From assembly GCA_002700405.1 (NCBI GenBank), contig PACY01000013.1, forward strand, positions 35,578 to 59,261: a stretch of DNA of 23,684 bases. The letters are read 5' to 3'. The notes beneath the pieces are model-generated. The model had not been told where the DNA came from and made no database searches. It saw only the letters and a program-made list of their open reading frames with translations. Origin of the DNA: Flavobacteriaceae bacterium. GTDB taxonomy: Bacteria > Bacteroidota > Bacteroidia > Flavobacteriales > Flavobacteriaceae. A program made the position numbers and the translations under genes. Below are positions 14,642-23,684 of the stretch, in pieces. How positions within the stretch are numbered: the first letter of the stretch is position 1; each line of letters opens with the position of its first letter.

Positions 14642-16426
14642 TTAATACTCTTCTTCATCCTTTTTCAGTGGAATATGCTGAGGAACAAAATCTTCTTTAT
14701 ATCCAGGCTTACTATAATCATATGGCCATCTATATACTTCAGGAATTTTACCCTGCCAATTCCCATGAATATGCTTCATTGATGCTGTCCATTCTAGAGT
14801 AGTAGAATTCCAAGGGTTTTGGGGAGATTTTTTTCCATAAAACATACTATGGAAAAAATTATATAAGAAAACTAGCTGTATTAATGCCCCTATTATTGCA
14901 AATACAGTAATTATAGTATTAGTGTCTGCTAAATCATCAAATAATGGAAAGTTTGAATTAGTATAGTATCTTCTAGGTAAGCCTGCCATTCCAATAAAAT
15001 GCATTGGGAAAAATATTCCATAAGCACAAATTGCTGTTACCCAAAAATGGATATAACCTAGATTTTTATTCATCATTTTTCCAAACATCATCGGGAACCA
15101 ATGATAAATTCCTGCAAGCATTCCATAAAGTGCAGAAATTCCCATTACCAAATGGAAGTGAGCTACTACAAAGTATGTGTCATGAACATTAATATCTAAT
15201 GCACTATCCCCAAGAATTAATCCCGTTAAACCACCAGTTATAAAAGTTGAGACAAAGGCTATTGCAAATAACATTGGTGGATTAAATTGAATATTTGCCC
15301 TCCATAGAGTTGTGATATAATTAAAAGCTTTAACAGCAGATGGAATTGCAATTAATAATGTTGTAAAAGTAAAAACTGAACCTAAAAATGGGTTCATCCC
15401 AGTAATAAACATATGATGCCCCCATACAATAGTTGATAAAAAGGCAATTGCAAGTATTGACATTACCATAGCTTTATACCCAAATATTGGCTTTCTTGAA
15501 TGTGTTGCAATAACTTCAGAAGCAATTCCTAGGGCTGGTAATAAAACGATATATACTTCGGGGTGACCAAGAAACCAAAATAAATGTTCAAACAAAATTG
15601 GAGAACCCCCCTGATAATGTAATACTTCTCCTTGAATAAATATGTCTGAAAGAAAGAATGAAGTTCCAAAACTTCTGTCCATAATAAGTAATAAAGCTGC
15701 TGACAATAAAACTGGGAAAGAAATAACACCGATGATTGCTGTAACAAAGAATGCCCATATTGTTAATGGCATTCTAGTTAAAGACATTCCTTTAGTCCTT
15801 AAATTAATAACTGTGACTATATAATTAAGTGACCCTATAAGAGATGAGGCAATAAAAACAGCCATTGATACTAGCCACAAAGTCATGCCCAATCCAGATC
15901 CAGGCTGTGCGAGTTCTAAGGCACTAAGGGGTGGATAAATTGTCCAACCTGCAGCTGCTGGCCCAGCTTCAACAAAAATTGATGCCACCATTAAAACAGT
16001 AGAAACAAAAAATAACCAATAAGCAACCATATTTAAAAATCCTGTAGCCATGTCTCTTGCTCCTAATTGAAGAGGAATAAGAAGATTACTAAATGTTCCG
16101 CTTAGCCCTGCAGTTAATACAAAGAATACCATAATGGTTCCATGCATAGTAACTAGTGCTAAATATATATCTGCATCCATTACTCCATCTGGAGCCCATT
16201 TTCCTAGAAGAAACTCAAAGATAATATTAGGTTCTTCTGGCCATGCAATTTGCATTCTCATTAGTGAGGACATTAAAATCCCTATTATGCCCATAAATAT
16301 CACTCCAGTGAAAAGATATTGTTTAGCAATCATCTTATGATCCTGACTAAAAATATACTTTGTAATAAAGGTTTCTTTATGATGATGTTCGTGATGATCT
16401 TTATCAAATACTATATATTCTGACAT
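14642..16426 (-). CDS. ctaD: Cytochrome c oxidase subunit I
   Basis: The catalytic haem-copper subunit reduces oxygen to water and pumps protons across the inner membrane. It has 594 residues with about twelve membrane helices. Ligands visible: H95 and H425 for the low-spin haem, H423 for the active-site haem, and H288, H337 and H338 for CuB, with Tyr292 as the cross-linking tyrosine. HPEVY includes E290, and D125 and N132 in LGARDMATGFLN fit the D channel, so this is an A1-type oxidase. The N-terminus has a histidine cluster (DHHEHHH, 10-16) before the first helix. The start is ATG at 16426, 10 bases after coxB. It is the last obvious respiratory gene of the Act-cox operon; subunit III is not in the window. 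Confidence 0.97.
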   Translation of the reverse strand: MSEYIVFDKDHHEHHHKETFITKYIFSQDHKMIAKQYLFTGVIFMGIIGILMSSLMRMQIAWPEEPNIIFEFLLGKWAPDGVMDADIYLALVTMHGTIMVFFVLTAGLSGTFSNLLIPLQLGARDMATGFLNMVAYWLFFVSTVLMVASIFVEAGPAAAGWTIYPPLSALELAQPGSGLGMTLWLVSMAVFIASSLIGSLNYIVTVINLRTKGMSLTRMPLTIWAFFVTAIIGVISFPVLLSAALLLIMDRSFGTSFFLSDIFIQGEVLHYQGGSPILFEHLFWFLGHPEVYIVLLPALGIASEVIATHSRKPIFGYKAMVMSILAIAFLSTIVWGHHMFITGMNPFLGSVFTFTTLLIAIPSAVKAFNYITTLWRANIQFNPPMLFAIAFVSTFITGGLTGLILGDSALDINVHDTYFVVAHFHLVMGISALYGMLAGIYHWFPMMFGKMMNKNLGYIHFWVTAICAYGIFFPMHFIGMAGLPRRYYTNSNFPLFDDLADTNTIITVFAIIGALIQLVFLYNFFHSMFYGKKSPQNPWNSTTLEWTASMKHIHGNWQGKIPEVYRWPYDYSKPGYKEDFVPQHIPLKKDEEEY

Positions 16427-16436
16427 GTTTTATGTT

Positions 16437-17522
16437 TTAATTTTGAGCAATTAACGAGTTCTTAAATACGGTTTGTTTACTAATCCAAGTATCAAAATCC
16501 TCTTGAGATTCAACGATAATTTTCATCTGCATGTTATAATGAGATTTACCACAAATTTTATTACACAATAATAAATAATCAAAATCATATGGATCTAGAG
16601 GTTCTTCTCCCTTTTTAATTAACTCTTTACTTTTCTCATCTCTAATCTCATTGATTGTAAGTACTTTGTCAATCATTTTTGGAGTATTTCTCATTTCCTC
16701 AGTAGTCATATTAGGAGTAAAAAGAAATTGTGTTATCATTCCAGGGACACAATTCATCTGTGCTCTAAAATGTGGCATATATGCAGAATGAAGTACATCT
16801 TGTGATCTCATTTTAAAAAGTACTGGTTTATTCACTGGCAAGTGTAATTCAGTTACTATAATATCATCACTAGCGTTAGGGTCTGACTCGTCAATTCCTA
16901 GAATATTTGCTCGATCTATATCAATTAATCTAACATTTGATTTTCCTAAAGAATTATCCTCTCCAGCATATCTAGCTTTCCAATTAAATTGCTGAGCATA
17001 TAATTCAACTACCATAGGGTCATCATCTTCGGATATATTCATTACATCAGCCCAGGTTAAAAGACCATAAGTAATAAATCCTGTAAGAACTATTGCCGGG
17101 ATGATTGTCCAAATAATTTCAAGCTTGTGATTATCGGTGTAAAATAATGCCTTATTTCCAGTCTGTCCTTTATATTTATATGCAAAATAGTGTAGCAAAA
17201 ATTGAGTAATTGTTTGAACAAAGAAAATTAGTGCTAATGTCCATATCATTAAGGTATCATTTTTTATTCCATGATCTGAAGCAGCATCTGTAATCAGAGG
17301 GAAATGACCATATTTAACTACACATATTATTGTAATAACATAGATAAAAGCTAAAAAGCCTAACATTAATCTAGCATTAATTCTATTATCCTTATCATTG
17401 GCAATTTGAGAATCATCAATTTTTTCTCCTTTCAAGGCTCGAGTCAAATCAAAGATTTTGATCATTTGCCAAATTGCAATTGAAATAAAAACTAATGTTA
17501 ATGTTATAAATAATGTAATCAT
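16437..17522 (-). CDS. ctaC: Cytochrome c oxidase subunit II
   Basis: This subunit carries the binuclear CuA centre that accepts electrons from cytochrome c and passes them to subunit I. The 361 residues include four hydrophobic segments (about 1-20, 51-70, 88-112, 134-158), two more than the classical hairpin, as in other Bacteroidota. The periplasmic cupredoxin domain has H245, C320, C324, H328 and M331. The motif is CNKICGKSHYNM, so position 322 is Lys where many oxidases have Glu; only its backbone carbonyl binds copper. No C-terminal haem-binding CXXCH is present, so it is not of the fused caa3 kind. The start is ATG at 17522, 15 bases after actF and 10 before coxA. Confidence 0.95.
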   Translation of the reverse strand: MITLFITLTLVFISIAIWQMIKIFDLTRALKGEKIDDSQIANDKDNRINARLMLGFLAFIYVITIICVVKYGHFPLITDAASDHGIKNDTLMIWTLALIFFVQTITQFLLHYFAYKYKGQTGNKALFYTDNHKLEIIWTIIPAIVLTGFITYGLLTWADVMNISEDDDPMVVELYAQQFNWKARYAGEDNSLGKSNVRLIDIDRANILGIDESDPNASDDIIVTELHLPVNKPVLFKMRSQDVLHSAYMPHFRAQMNCVPGMITQFLFTPNMTTEEMRNTPKMIDKVLTINEIRDEKSKELIKKGEEPLDPYDFDYLLLCNKICGKSHYNMQMKIIVESQEDFDTWISKQTVFKNSLIAQN

Positions 17523-17537
17523 TTCTGTAATATAATT

Positions 17538-18860
17538 TTAATAATGAAAATGTTCGCTCTCCTTTATATAAGGATTGCCTTTTGCTAAAAGAGGTGCCTT
17601 AGAAAGAGAGTAAAAAACTAATATTAAAAACAGTCCTGCAAAAAATGATAATGCACTTATTTCAGCCAACCCAAACCCATATCTATCAATAACTGTTGCA
17701 GGCATAATCATCATATATACATCCATATAATGGCCTATAAGTATTATGCTACCAGCCATTACTATAAACCAAGGGACCCTTTTATAATCGCTATTCATTA
17801 ACAATAAGAATGGGAAAATAAAATTCAGTGCAAACATAGTAAAAAATGGGATAGTATAATCTTCAATTCTTGTAATAAAATACGTTACCTCTTCAGGAAT
17901 ATTCGCATACCATATTAGCATAAATTGAGAAAACCATAAATATGCCCAAAACACACTAAAACCAAACATGTATTTTGCTAAATCATGAAGATGGCTGTCA
18001 TTAACAAATTTCATATAGCCTTGAGATTTTAAATATATTGTTATTAATGCTATGGTAGTAACTCCACTTACTACCATACTTGCAAATAGATACCATCCAA
18101 ACAATGTACTAAACCAATGTGGATCTACGCTCATGACCCAATCCCATGACATAATTGATTCTGTGTATATATAAAACACTAGGAAACCTGCAGAGATCTG
18201 AAAATTTCTTTTAAAATTCTTATTATCCTTTGCAAGGTCTTGGGCAATAGAAAATTTTCTGCTAAAATATCTATAAAGACTCCAGCCACCTATAAATATT
18301 AATCCCCTTATTAAGAATGCCGATTTATTTAACCATCCCGATTTTGCTTGTATTATTTTATCATGGGCTACAACATCAGGATCCATCCATATAAAAATAT
18401 GCTTGTCAGCAAAAAATGCTATTGCAAGTACAATTAGAGCTCCAGGTAATAAATAATAAGTTATAGCCTGCATTACTCTAAATAATACTGGTGACCATCC
18501 TGCCTGTGATGCATATTGAATTGCATAAAATGCTAATACTCCTAATGATATCATCATAAAGAAAAAAGCTGCTACATATAAAGCCGCATATGGTCGATTA
18601 TGAATTTGATGCATAACATGTTCTGCATGCTCGTTATCATGGGAAGATTCATGGGCCTCATTGTGATGCTCTTCATTAGTTTTTTCGATATGAGCTGTTT
18701 CATCGCCATGAGATGAACCATGAGAAGATTCATGCGCTAATATTTCTTTCACTTGGTCAAGAGTTTTATGAGATTCCATATAGCTATATGTCCAGCCTAT
18801 ACTTCCTAATAAAATTAGTGCTAGTGAAAAAATCTTAATACCATTTGAAATTTTATACAT
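17538..18860 (-). CDS. actF: Alternative complex III subunit ActF (quinol:cytochrome c oxidoreductase membrane subunit)
   Basis: An integral membrane subunit of alternative complex III, related to NrfD/PsrC-type quinol proteins, that helps form the membrane part of the menaquinol-oxidising complex. The 440 residues include about ten hydrophobic helices. Unusual is the loop between the first and second helices (31-87), which holds 13 histidines with many Glu, Ser and Asp residues in HESSHGSSHGDE-like repeats. The core segments ESIMSWDWVMSVDPHWFSTLFGW and FMLIWYANIPEEV are recognisable ActF signatures. The start is ATG at 18860. It sits one base after actE and 15 before coxB, in a tight operon with the oxidase. 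The assignment as ActF, rather than ActC, follows from its position and sequence. Confidence 0.9.
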   Translation of the reverse strand: MYKISNGIKIFSLALILLGSIGWTYSYMESHKTLDQVKEILAHESSHGSSHGDETAHIEKTNEEHHNEAHESSHDNEHAEHVMHQIHNRPYAALYVAAFFFMMISLGVLAFYAIQYASQAGWSPVLFRVMQAITYYLLPGALIVLAIAFFADKHIFIWMDPDVVAHDKIIQAKSGWLNKSAFLIRGLIFIGGWSLYRYFSRKFSIAQDLAKDNKNFKRNFQISAGFLVFYIYTESIMSWDWVMSVDPHWFSTLFGWYLFASMVVSGVTTIALITIYLKSQGYMKFVNDSHLHDLAKYMFGFSVFWAYLWFSQFMLIWYANIPEEVTYFITRIEDYTIPFFTMFALNFIFPFLLLMNSDYKRVPWFIVMAGSIILIGHYMDVYMMIMPATVIDRYGFGLAEISALSFFAGLFLILVFYSLSKAPLLAKGNPYIKESEHFHY

Positions 18861-18861
18861 A

Positions 18862-19416
18862 CTATTTTTTTAAATCTGATTTTAATTTCATCACATACGA
18901 TGTTACAAGCCATCTTTCCTTTTCATTTAATTGAGTTGCGTATGAACCCATAGTATTCCTTCCATAATATATTACATGATATACGCTCCCTTCAGTAATA
19001 TCTCTACCTTCATCTAAATAGCTTGGGATACCTAATATTTTTTCTCTTTTCATTAAAATACCTTGCCCATCTCCCTTATTTCCATGACAAACACCGCAAT
19101 AAATATCATATAATTCCTTTGCCTTTGCCATATTAACTTCATTACTCTCTAATGGATTTGTTAAATTCATTTTTGCTAAGTCATATCCAGAATTTGAATC
19201 TTCATATTGATAAAGGGAATAACCTCTAGGAATAGTTCCTTCAACAGGATTTAATGCTGACTGGTTATTTTCAAATAGGCCATTCTCTGCATAAGTTTCA
19301 TATCCAATAGACTCATACATGTTTGGCATAAATTCATAATTTGGATACTCATTATTCTTACATGACACAAGAGTTAATGTTATAGTAATTATTAATATTT
19401 TATACCCTATTCTCAT
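18862..19416 (-). CDS. actE: Alternative complex III monohaem cytochrome c subunit ActE (lipoprotein)
   Basis: A monohaem cytochrome c that relays electrons within alternative complex III at the outer face of the inner membrane. The 184 residues start with a lipoprotein signal peptide: hydrophobic 5-18, then lipobox LVSC with the lipid-accepting C19. The haem motif is C107-G-V-C110-H111, in DIYCGVCHGNKGDGQG, and M156 (RNTMGSY) is the likely distal ligand. These are typical class I cytochrome c features. The start is ATG at 19416, and it lies 6 bases after actD and one before actF. Its size and motif match ActE of other Bacteroidota. Confidence 0.92.
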   Translation of the reverse strand: MRIGYKILIITITLTLVSCKNNEYPNYEFMPNMYESIGYETYAENGLFENNQSALNPVEGTIPRGYSLYQYEDSNSGYDLAKMNLTNPLESNEVNMAKAKELYDIYCGVCHGNKGDGQGILMKREKILGIPSYLDEGRDITEGSVYHVIYYGRNTMGSYATQLNEKERWLVTSYVMKLKSDLKK

Positions 19417-19422
19417 ATAAAT

Positions 19423-19956
19423 TTAATGTTCTTTTGAATCAACAATATTAATTTCAACAGCTCCTGAATCTTTTAATATTTTCTTTAATTTTCCTGTAAC
19501 ATCATCTACAGTTATTTCAACTAAAAAGTGGTCATCTGTAGTTCTAGGATCAGGGTTTTCTGCTGTTTTAAATGGCCACATTCTACTTCTAAGATAAAAT
19601 GTTATAACCATTAAATGAGCAGCAAAAAATACCGTCAACTCAAACATGATTGGAACAAATGCTGGCATGTTTTCAATATAGCTAAAGCTAGGTTTACCGC
19701 CAATGTTTTGAGGCCAATCCACTATCATTATATAATTCATCATTAATACAGCAACTGTAATACCAAGGCATCCATATAAAAATGATGCAATAGCTATTCT
19801 AGTTGGCTCCAGACCTAATGCCTTATCTAATCCATGAACAGGAAAAGGCGTGTAGACTTCTTCAATGTGATAATTATTATCACGAATAGTCTTAACAGCA
19901 GATAATAAAACATCATCATCATTATAAAAAGCACGAACTATTTTTGAAGCACTCAT
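19423..19956 (-). CDS. actD: Alternative complex III subunit ActD (DUF3341)
   Basis: A small membrane subunit of alternative complex III. The 177 residues hold the family's YTPFPVHGLDKALGL segment (35-49), which leads into two transmembrane helices at about 54-78 and 98-122. The C-terminal soluble tail includes TTDDHFLVEITVDD. The subunit has no known redox cofactor and is thought to be structural. The start is ATG at 19956. It lies one base after the actC stop and 6 before actE, so all are surely co-transcribed. Confidence 0.92.
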   Translation of the reverse strand: MSASKIVRAFYNDDDVLLSAVKTIRDNNYHIEEVYTPFPVHGLDKALGLEPTRIAIASFLYGCLGITVAVLMMNYIMIVDWPQNIGGKPSFSYIENMPAFVPIMFELTVFFAAHLMVITFYLRSRMWPFKTAENPDPRTTDDHFLVEITVDDVTGKLKKILKDSGAVEINIVDSKEH

Positions 19957-19957
19957 T

Positions 19958-21409
19958 TTATTTTTTTATCTCTTTAATTGTTATAGCTGAAGTTCTTTTA
20001 TCAGCTCCTGTTCCACTTAATGATCCCCCAGATTCTCTTATTCTTTTATATTTTTCTCCAGAACTTTTTAATATTGATTTTACTTCAGCTTGAGCTATTA
20101 CAGGGAATGTTCTTGCATATAATAAAAATAATACAAAGAAAAATCCTATGGTTCCCATAAAAATACTTATATCAATAAATGTTGGGGAGAACATTGTCCA
20201 AGATGATGGCAAATAATCTCTGTGAAGAGATGTAACAATAATAACAAATCTTTCAAACCACATTCCAATATTTACTACAATTGAAATAAAGAATGAAAAC
20301 ATTATACTTGTTCTTAATTTTTTAAACCACATAAATTGTGGAGAAAAAACATTACAGGTCATCATTGACCAGTATGCCCAAGCATATGGTCCTGTAGCTC
20401 TATTTAAGAAAGCATATTGCTCATATTCAACACCAGAATACCATGCTATAAAAAGCTCTGTAATATATGCAACTCCAACTATTGAGCCTGTAATCATTAT
20501 AACAATATTCATTAATTCAATATGCTGGAGTGTAATATAGTCTTCTAAATTACAGACTTTTCTCATAATGATAAGTAGTGTCTGAACCATAGCAAAACCA
20601 GAAAAAATTGCTCCTGCAACGAAATAAGGGGGAAATATTGTAGTATGCCATCCTGGAATTACTGAAGTGGCAAAATCAAAAGATACAATTGTATGAACAG
20701 ATAATACTAACGGAGTTGCTAAACCAGCTAATACTAATGATACTTCCTCAAATCTTTGCCAATCTTTTGCTCTACCTGTCCATCCAAAACTAAGTATACT
20801 ATAAATTCTTTTTTGAAAAGGTTTAATTGCTCTATCTCTAATCATTGCAAAATCAGGTAATAAGCCTGTCCACCAAAATACGAGAGACACAGACAAATAG
20901 GTTGAAATTGCAAATACATCCCATAAAAGAGGTGAATTAAAGTTTACCCAAAGTGATCCAAAAGCATTAGGGATAGGAACCATCCAATAACCAAGCCACG
21001 GCCTTCCCATATGAATAATAGGGAATAATCCTGCTTGTATAACAGAAAAAATTGTCATTGCTTCAGCTGATCTATTAATAGCCATTCTCCATTTTTGACG
21101 AAATAAAAGCAGTACAGCTGATATCAAAGTTCCAGCATGGCCAATTCCTACCCACCAAACAAAATTTGTAATATCCCAAGCCCATCCAACAGTCTTATTT
21201 AATCCCCAAACTCCAATTCCAGTAGATATTGTATATATGATACATCCTACTCCCCAAAGAAACATTGCTAACGCTATAGAAAAAACAATCCACCATTGTC
21301 TATTTGCTCTAGTTTCAACAGGCCTAGCTATATCAACAGAGACATCATGATAAGATTTTTCTCCTGCGATTAATGGTTTTCTAATTGGTGCTTCATAATG
21401 AGACCCCAT
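19958..21409 (-). CDS. actC: Alternative complex III subunit ActC (NrfD/PsrC-like quinol-oxidising membrane subunit)
   Basis: The polytopic NrfD-like subunit where menaquinol is believed to be oxidised; it docks beneath the iron-sulphur subunit ActB. The 483 residues have about ten hydrophobic helices. Family-typical segments are NFVWWVGIGHAGTLISAVLLL near the N-terminus, FPIIHMGRPWLGYW with histidine and arginine near the quinol site, LSVHTIVSFDFA and WTMFSPTFIDI. The ending is short and basic. The start is ATG at 21409, 18 bases after actB, and actD follows after one base. It shares ancestry with ActF, so the operon encodes two related membrane subunits, as is usual for this complex. Confidence 0.94.
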   Translation of the reverse strand: MGSHYEAPIRKPLIAGEKSYHDVSVDIARPVETRANRQWWIVFSIALAMFLWGVGCIIYTISTGIGVWGLNKTVGWAWDITNFVWWVGIGHAGTLISAVLLLFRQKWRMAINRSAEAMTIFSVIQAGLFPIIHMGRPWLGYWMVPIPNAFGSLWVNFNSPLLWDVFAISTYLSVSLVFWWTGLLPDFAMIRDRAIKPFQKRIYSILSFGWTGRAKDWQRFEEVSLVLAGLATPLVLSVHTIVSFDFATSVIPGWHTTIFPPYFVAGAIFSGFAMVQTLLIIMRKVCNLEDYITLQHIELMNIVIMITGSIVGVAYITELFIAWYSGVEYEQYAFLNRATGPYAWAYWSMMTCNVFSPQFMWFKKLRTSIMFSFFISIVVNIGMWFERFVIIVTSLHRDYLPSSWTMFSPTFIDISIFMGTIGFFFVLFLLYARTFPVIAQAEVKSILKSSGEKYKRIRESGGSLSGTGADKRTSAITIKEIKK

Positions 21410-21427
21410 ACTTTTCCTTATTATTAA

Positions 21428-23684
21428 TTATACTTTTTTTTCGTTTCTTACTTTAACTTGATAAACTACATTTGGCTTAGTTCCAACAGCATCCAACAAA
21501 TGATAGGCCCTTTTATCATGTTTTAATTTATGTATTTCACTTTCCTTTTCATTTATATCTCCAAACCTCATTGCCCCAGTAGAACAAGCTGACGCACAAG
21601 CACAAGTATCGTTAAATTCACCTTCAGCTACTGGTCTGCTTTCTAGTTTTGCTTTTAATATCACTGCTTGTGTATTTTGAATACAGAATGAGCATTTTTC
21701 CATCACACCTCTCGACCTTACTGTAACATCAGGGTTTAAAACCATACGTCCAAGATCATCATTCATATGATAGTCAAATTCATCATTGTTGTTGTATAAA
21801 AACCAATTAAATCTTCTAACCTTATAAGGACAGTTATTAGCACAATATCTTGTTCCTACACACCTGTTATATGCCATATGATTCTGCCCTTGCCTTCCAT
21901 GACTAGTTGCTGCGACCGGACATACAGTTTCACAAGGAGCGTGATTACAATGTTGACACATAATTGGTTGAAATGCTACTTGAGGATTTTCAGATGGGCT
22001 TTCAAGTTCTCCAAATGAAGTTAATGAACTTTCTAAACCACTAATGTCATCTTTCTTTTTATCATCCTGATTAAAAGTTTCCTCTGAAGAATAGTACCTA
22101 TCTATTCTTAACCAATGCATGTCTCTACTTCTTCTAATTTCTCTTTTTCCTACAACTGGCACATTATTTTCTGCATTACATGCAATTACACATGCTCCAC
22201 ATCCAGTACACGCATTAAGATCAATTGATAAATTAAAATGATGACCAATAGACCTATCAAACTCATCCCACAAATCAACCTTAGGAGAAGAAACAGGGGT
22301 TTCAATATGATTTAAAGAAACAACTGGTTCAGCATTCCAATATTTTGGGTCTTTAGTATTAAATATCTCTAAGCTAGTTTCCTTAAGTATCTCACCTCTA
22401 CCCATTAGCGTATTATGTAGTTGGATACAGGCAAATTCATGTTTCCCATCCGTAACTTGAATTGACACTAGCTGATCTGTTTTAAAATTTTCATATAATT
22501 GATACCCATTAACTCCAGTTTTCATTTCATCTTTAACCCCCTTAGACCTTCCATAGCCAAATGACAACCCTACTGTGCCTCTAGCCTGACCAGGCTGAAT
22601 TATTACAGGGACTTTAATTGATTTACCATTCAATTTTATAATTGCATATTTACCATTTAAACCTCCATCTGCATCATGACTAGACTCTGAAAAGAAAGTG
22701 CTAGGCTCTAAATATAGATCAAGTTCTTTTGCATCAAATTCTGAAATTGTCAAATAATTGTCCCATGTTGTTCTTGTTAGAGGATCTGGAAATTCTTGTA
22801 ACCATGGATTATTAGCCTGCTGACCATCTCCCATTCCAATCTTAGGATATAGTGTTAATTCATATAAGTTGTTTTTAGATGATGACACTTTGTTAATTAG
22901 ATCATTAAGGTCTGTATAAAATGTTTTATATGGTGCAGATCTTAAAAATTTATTTTTTGAAATAGAATTATTGTTTTTAGAATATACTCCATCATGAAGC
23001 GCCTTGTCCCAATAACCATTTTCTAAAATATTTTTCTTCCAATTATCCTTAACGTACTGGTAATACGAATTATTATTATTTGACCATACTAACAGTTGAT
23101 CCTGAAATTGTCTAGTATCAAATAATTTATTGATTACCGGCTGAATTAATGATAATTCTCCATGTCTAATTTCAGCATCGCCCCATGATTCTAAATAATG
23201 TGAAGTTGCAGCAGCATACTGAACATGGGCTGCCGTTTCATCGTTCTTCATTGTAAATGAAATCGAAAGGTCTACCTTATCTAGAGCCTTAATGAATTCA
23301 TTAGAATTAGGCATAGAATACACTGGGTTTACACCAGCCATAATTAGTGCGCCTATTTTACCTGTTTGCATTTGGTCAAGTAAATTGCTGACTTTAGCAT
23401 CATTCCCTAAACGCGTCTTAATTATCTGATTTGGCTTAAACGCATTACTTTTTATTTTCTCATTTATTTGAAGAACTAATTCTTGATAATTAACATCATT
23501 AATACCTGAAACTATTACAGCATTTTTCTTGCTATTAAGAATTTCTTTAATAGTAGAATCTACTTTGTGTTTTAAATTTTCTGATAAGTTAATTTCATTA
23601 TTTGTTGAAAATAATTTAGAATATATTGCTAGAAGGATCAGCTTTTGTTCAGAAATTTTAACAGGAATTCTACTATCTGCATTT
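21428..23684 (-). CDS. actB: Alternative complex III iron-sulphur subunit ActB, N-terminus outside window
   Basis: The large periplasmic subunit of alternative complex III combines a molybdopterin-oxidoreductase-like domain, without the cofactor in characterised members, with a ferredoxin-like domain holding four iron-sulphur clusters that carry electrons from quinol to the cytochromes. The frame is open to the right edge, with no stop up to 23684, so the gene is partial and the true start and probable Tat signal lie outside. About 751 residues are visible. The cysteine groups are clear: CTGCGACVIAC, CQHCNHAPCETVC, CVGTRYCANNC, and CSFC with the later CACASAC. The NPVYSMPNSNEF and TMKNDETA segments fit the molybdopterin-like domain. 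It precedes actC by 18 bases. ActA, the multihaem cytochrome, is expected just upstream. Confidence 0.93.
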   Translation of the reverse strand, partial: NADSRIPVKISEQKLILLAIYSKLFSTNNEINLSENLKHKVDSTIKEILNSKKNAVIVSGINDVNYQELVLQINEKIKSNAFKPNQIIKTRLGNDAKVSNLLDQMQTGKIGALIMAGVNPVYSMPNSNEFIKALDKVDLSISFTMKNDETAAHVQYAAATSHYLESWGDAEIRHGELSLIQPVINKLFDTRQFQDQLLVWSNNNNSYYQYVKDNWKKNILENGYWDKALHDGVYSKNNNSISKNKFLRSAPYKTFYTDLNDLINKVSSSKNNLYELTLYPKIGMGDGQQANNPWLQEFPDPLTRTTWDNYLTISEFDAKELDLYLEPSTFFSESSHDADGGLNGKYAIIKLNGKSIKVPVIIQPGQARGTVGLSFGYGRSKGVKDEMKTGVNGYQLYENFKTDQLVSIQVTDGKHEFACIQLHNTLMGRGEILKETSLEIFNTKDPKYWNAEPVVSLNHIETPVSSPKVDLWDEFDRSIGHHFNLSIDLNACTGCGACVIACNAENNVPVVGKREIRRSRDMHWLRIDRYYSSEETFNQDDKKKDDISGLESSLTSFGELESPSENPQVAFQPIMCQHCNHAPCETVCPVAATSHGRQGQNHMAYNRCVGTRYCANNCPYKVRRFNWFLYNNNDEFDYHMNDDLGRMVLNPDVTVRSRGVMEKCSFCIQNTQAVILKAKLESRPVAEGEFNDTCACASACSTGAMRFGDINEKESEIHKLKHDKRAYHLLDAVGTKPNVVYQVKVRNEKKV

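Noticed and set aside
14440..14802. Plus-strand frame spanning the SDR start and coxA end
   Set aside because: It is antisense to two well-supported genes, with no recognisable domain.
15529..15747. Minus-strand frame of 72 codons inside coxA
   Set aside because: It overlaps the catalytic region of coxA in another frame and has no motif.
1..23684. tRNA, rRNA, CRISPR, transposase or phage genes
   Set aside because: None was recognised on either strand by reading; a covariance-model or repeat scan could still find a small RNA in the gaps.

Overview
The window is AT-rich chromosomal DNA from a Bacteroidota member, most likely a marine-type flavobacterium. This rests on recognisable content: a very large SprA translocon of type IX secretion, an alternative complex III (Act) feeding a haem-copper oxidase, a flavobacterial-style TonB, and TAnnTTTG promoter boxes. 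The marine habitat and any finer placement are inference. No tRNA, rRNA, CRISPR array, insertion sequence or prophage gene was seen, and there is no gene-free stretch longer than about 130 bases.

Right part (14642-23684, minus strand): a respiratory operon read right to left, actB (cut by the window edge)-actC-actD-actE-actF-coxB-coxA. The Act complex oxidises menaquinol and passes electrons through its cytochrome c to an A1-type cytochrome c oxidase. A short SDR-like gene lies 23 bases downstream of coxA in the same orientation.

Middle (12015-13963, plus strand): three tightly packed genes, the only plus-strand genes here. They encode an SRPBCC-fold protein with a TTG start, a conserved protein of unknown function, and a UV damage endonuclease (UvsE). 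Tail-to-tail with the SDR gene they form a probable light/UV-stress island placed inside an otherwise housekeeping minus-strand block.

Left part (1-11885, minus strand): ruvB-queG-ruvA-sprA-gcvH-vanZ-like-tonB, then ctaB (haem O synthase, cut by the left edge) with its own well-formed promoter. RuvA and RuvB process Holliday junctions, QueG completes queuosine in tRNA, SprA is the outer-membrane channel of type IX secretion, GcvH carries the lipoyl arm of glycine cleavage, and TonB powers outer-membrane transporters. CtaB supplies the haem pathway of the oxidase encoded at the other end, so respiratory genes flank the block on both sides.

Points worth a second look are the UV island and its unknown middle gene, an SDR without its catalytic tyrosine, a dyad filling the spacer of the ctaB promoter, recurrent non-ATG starts, a (CCA)10 codon run in tonB and a histidine-rich loop in ActF.
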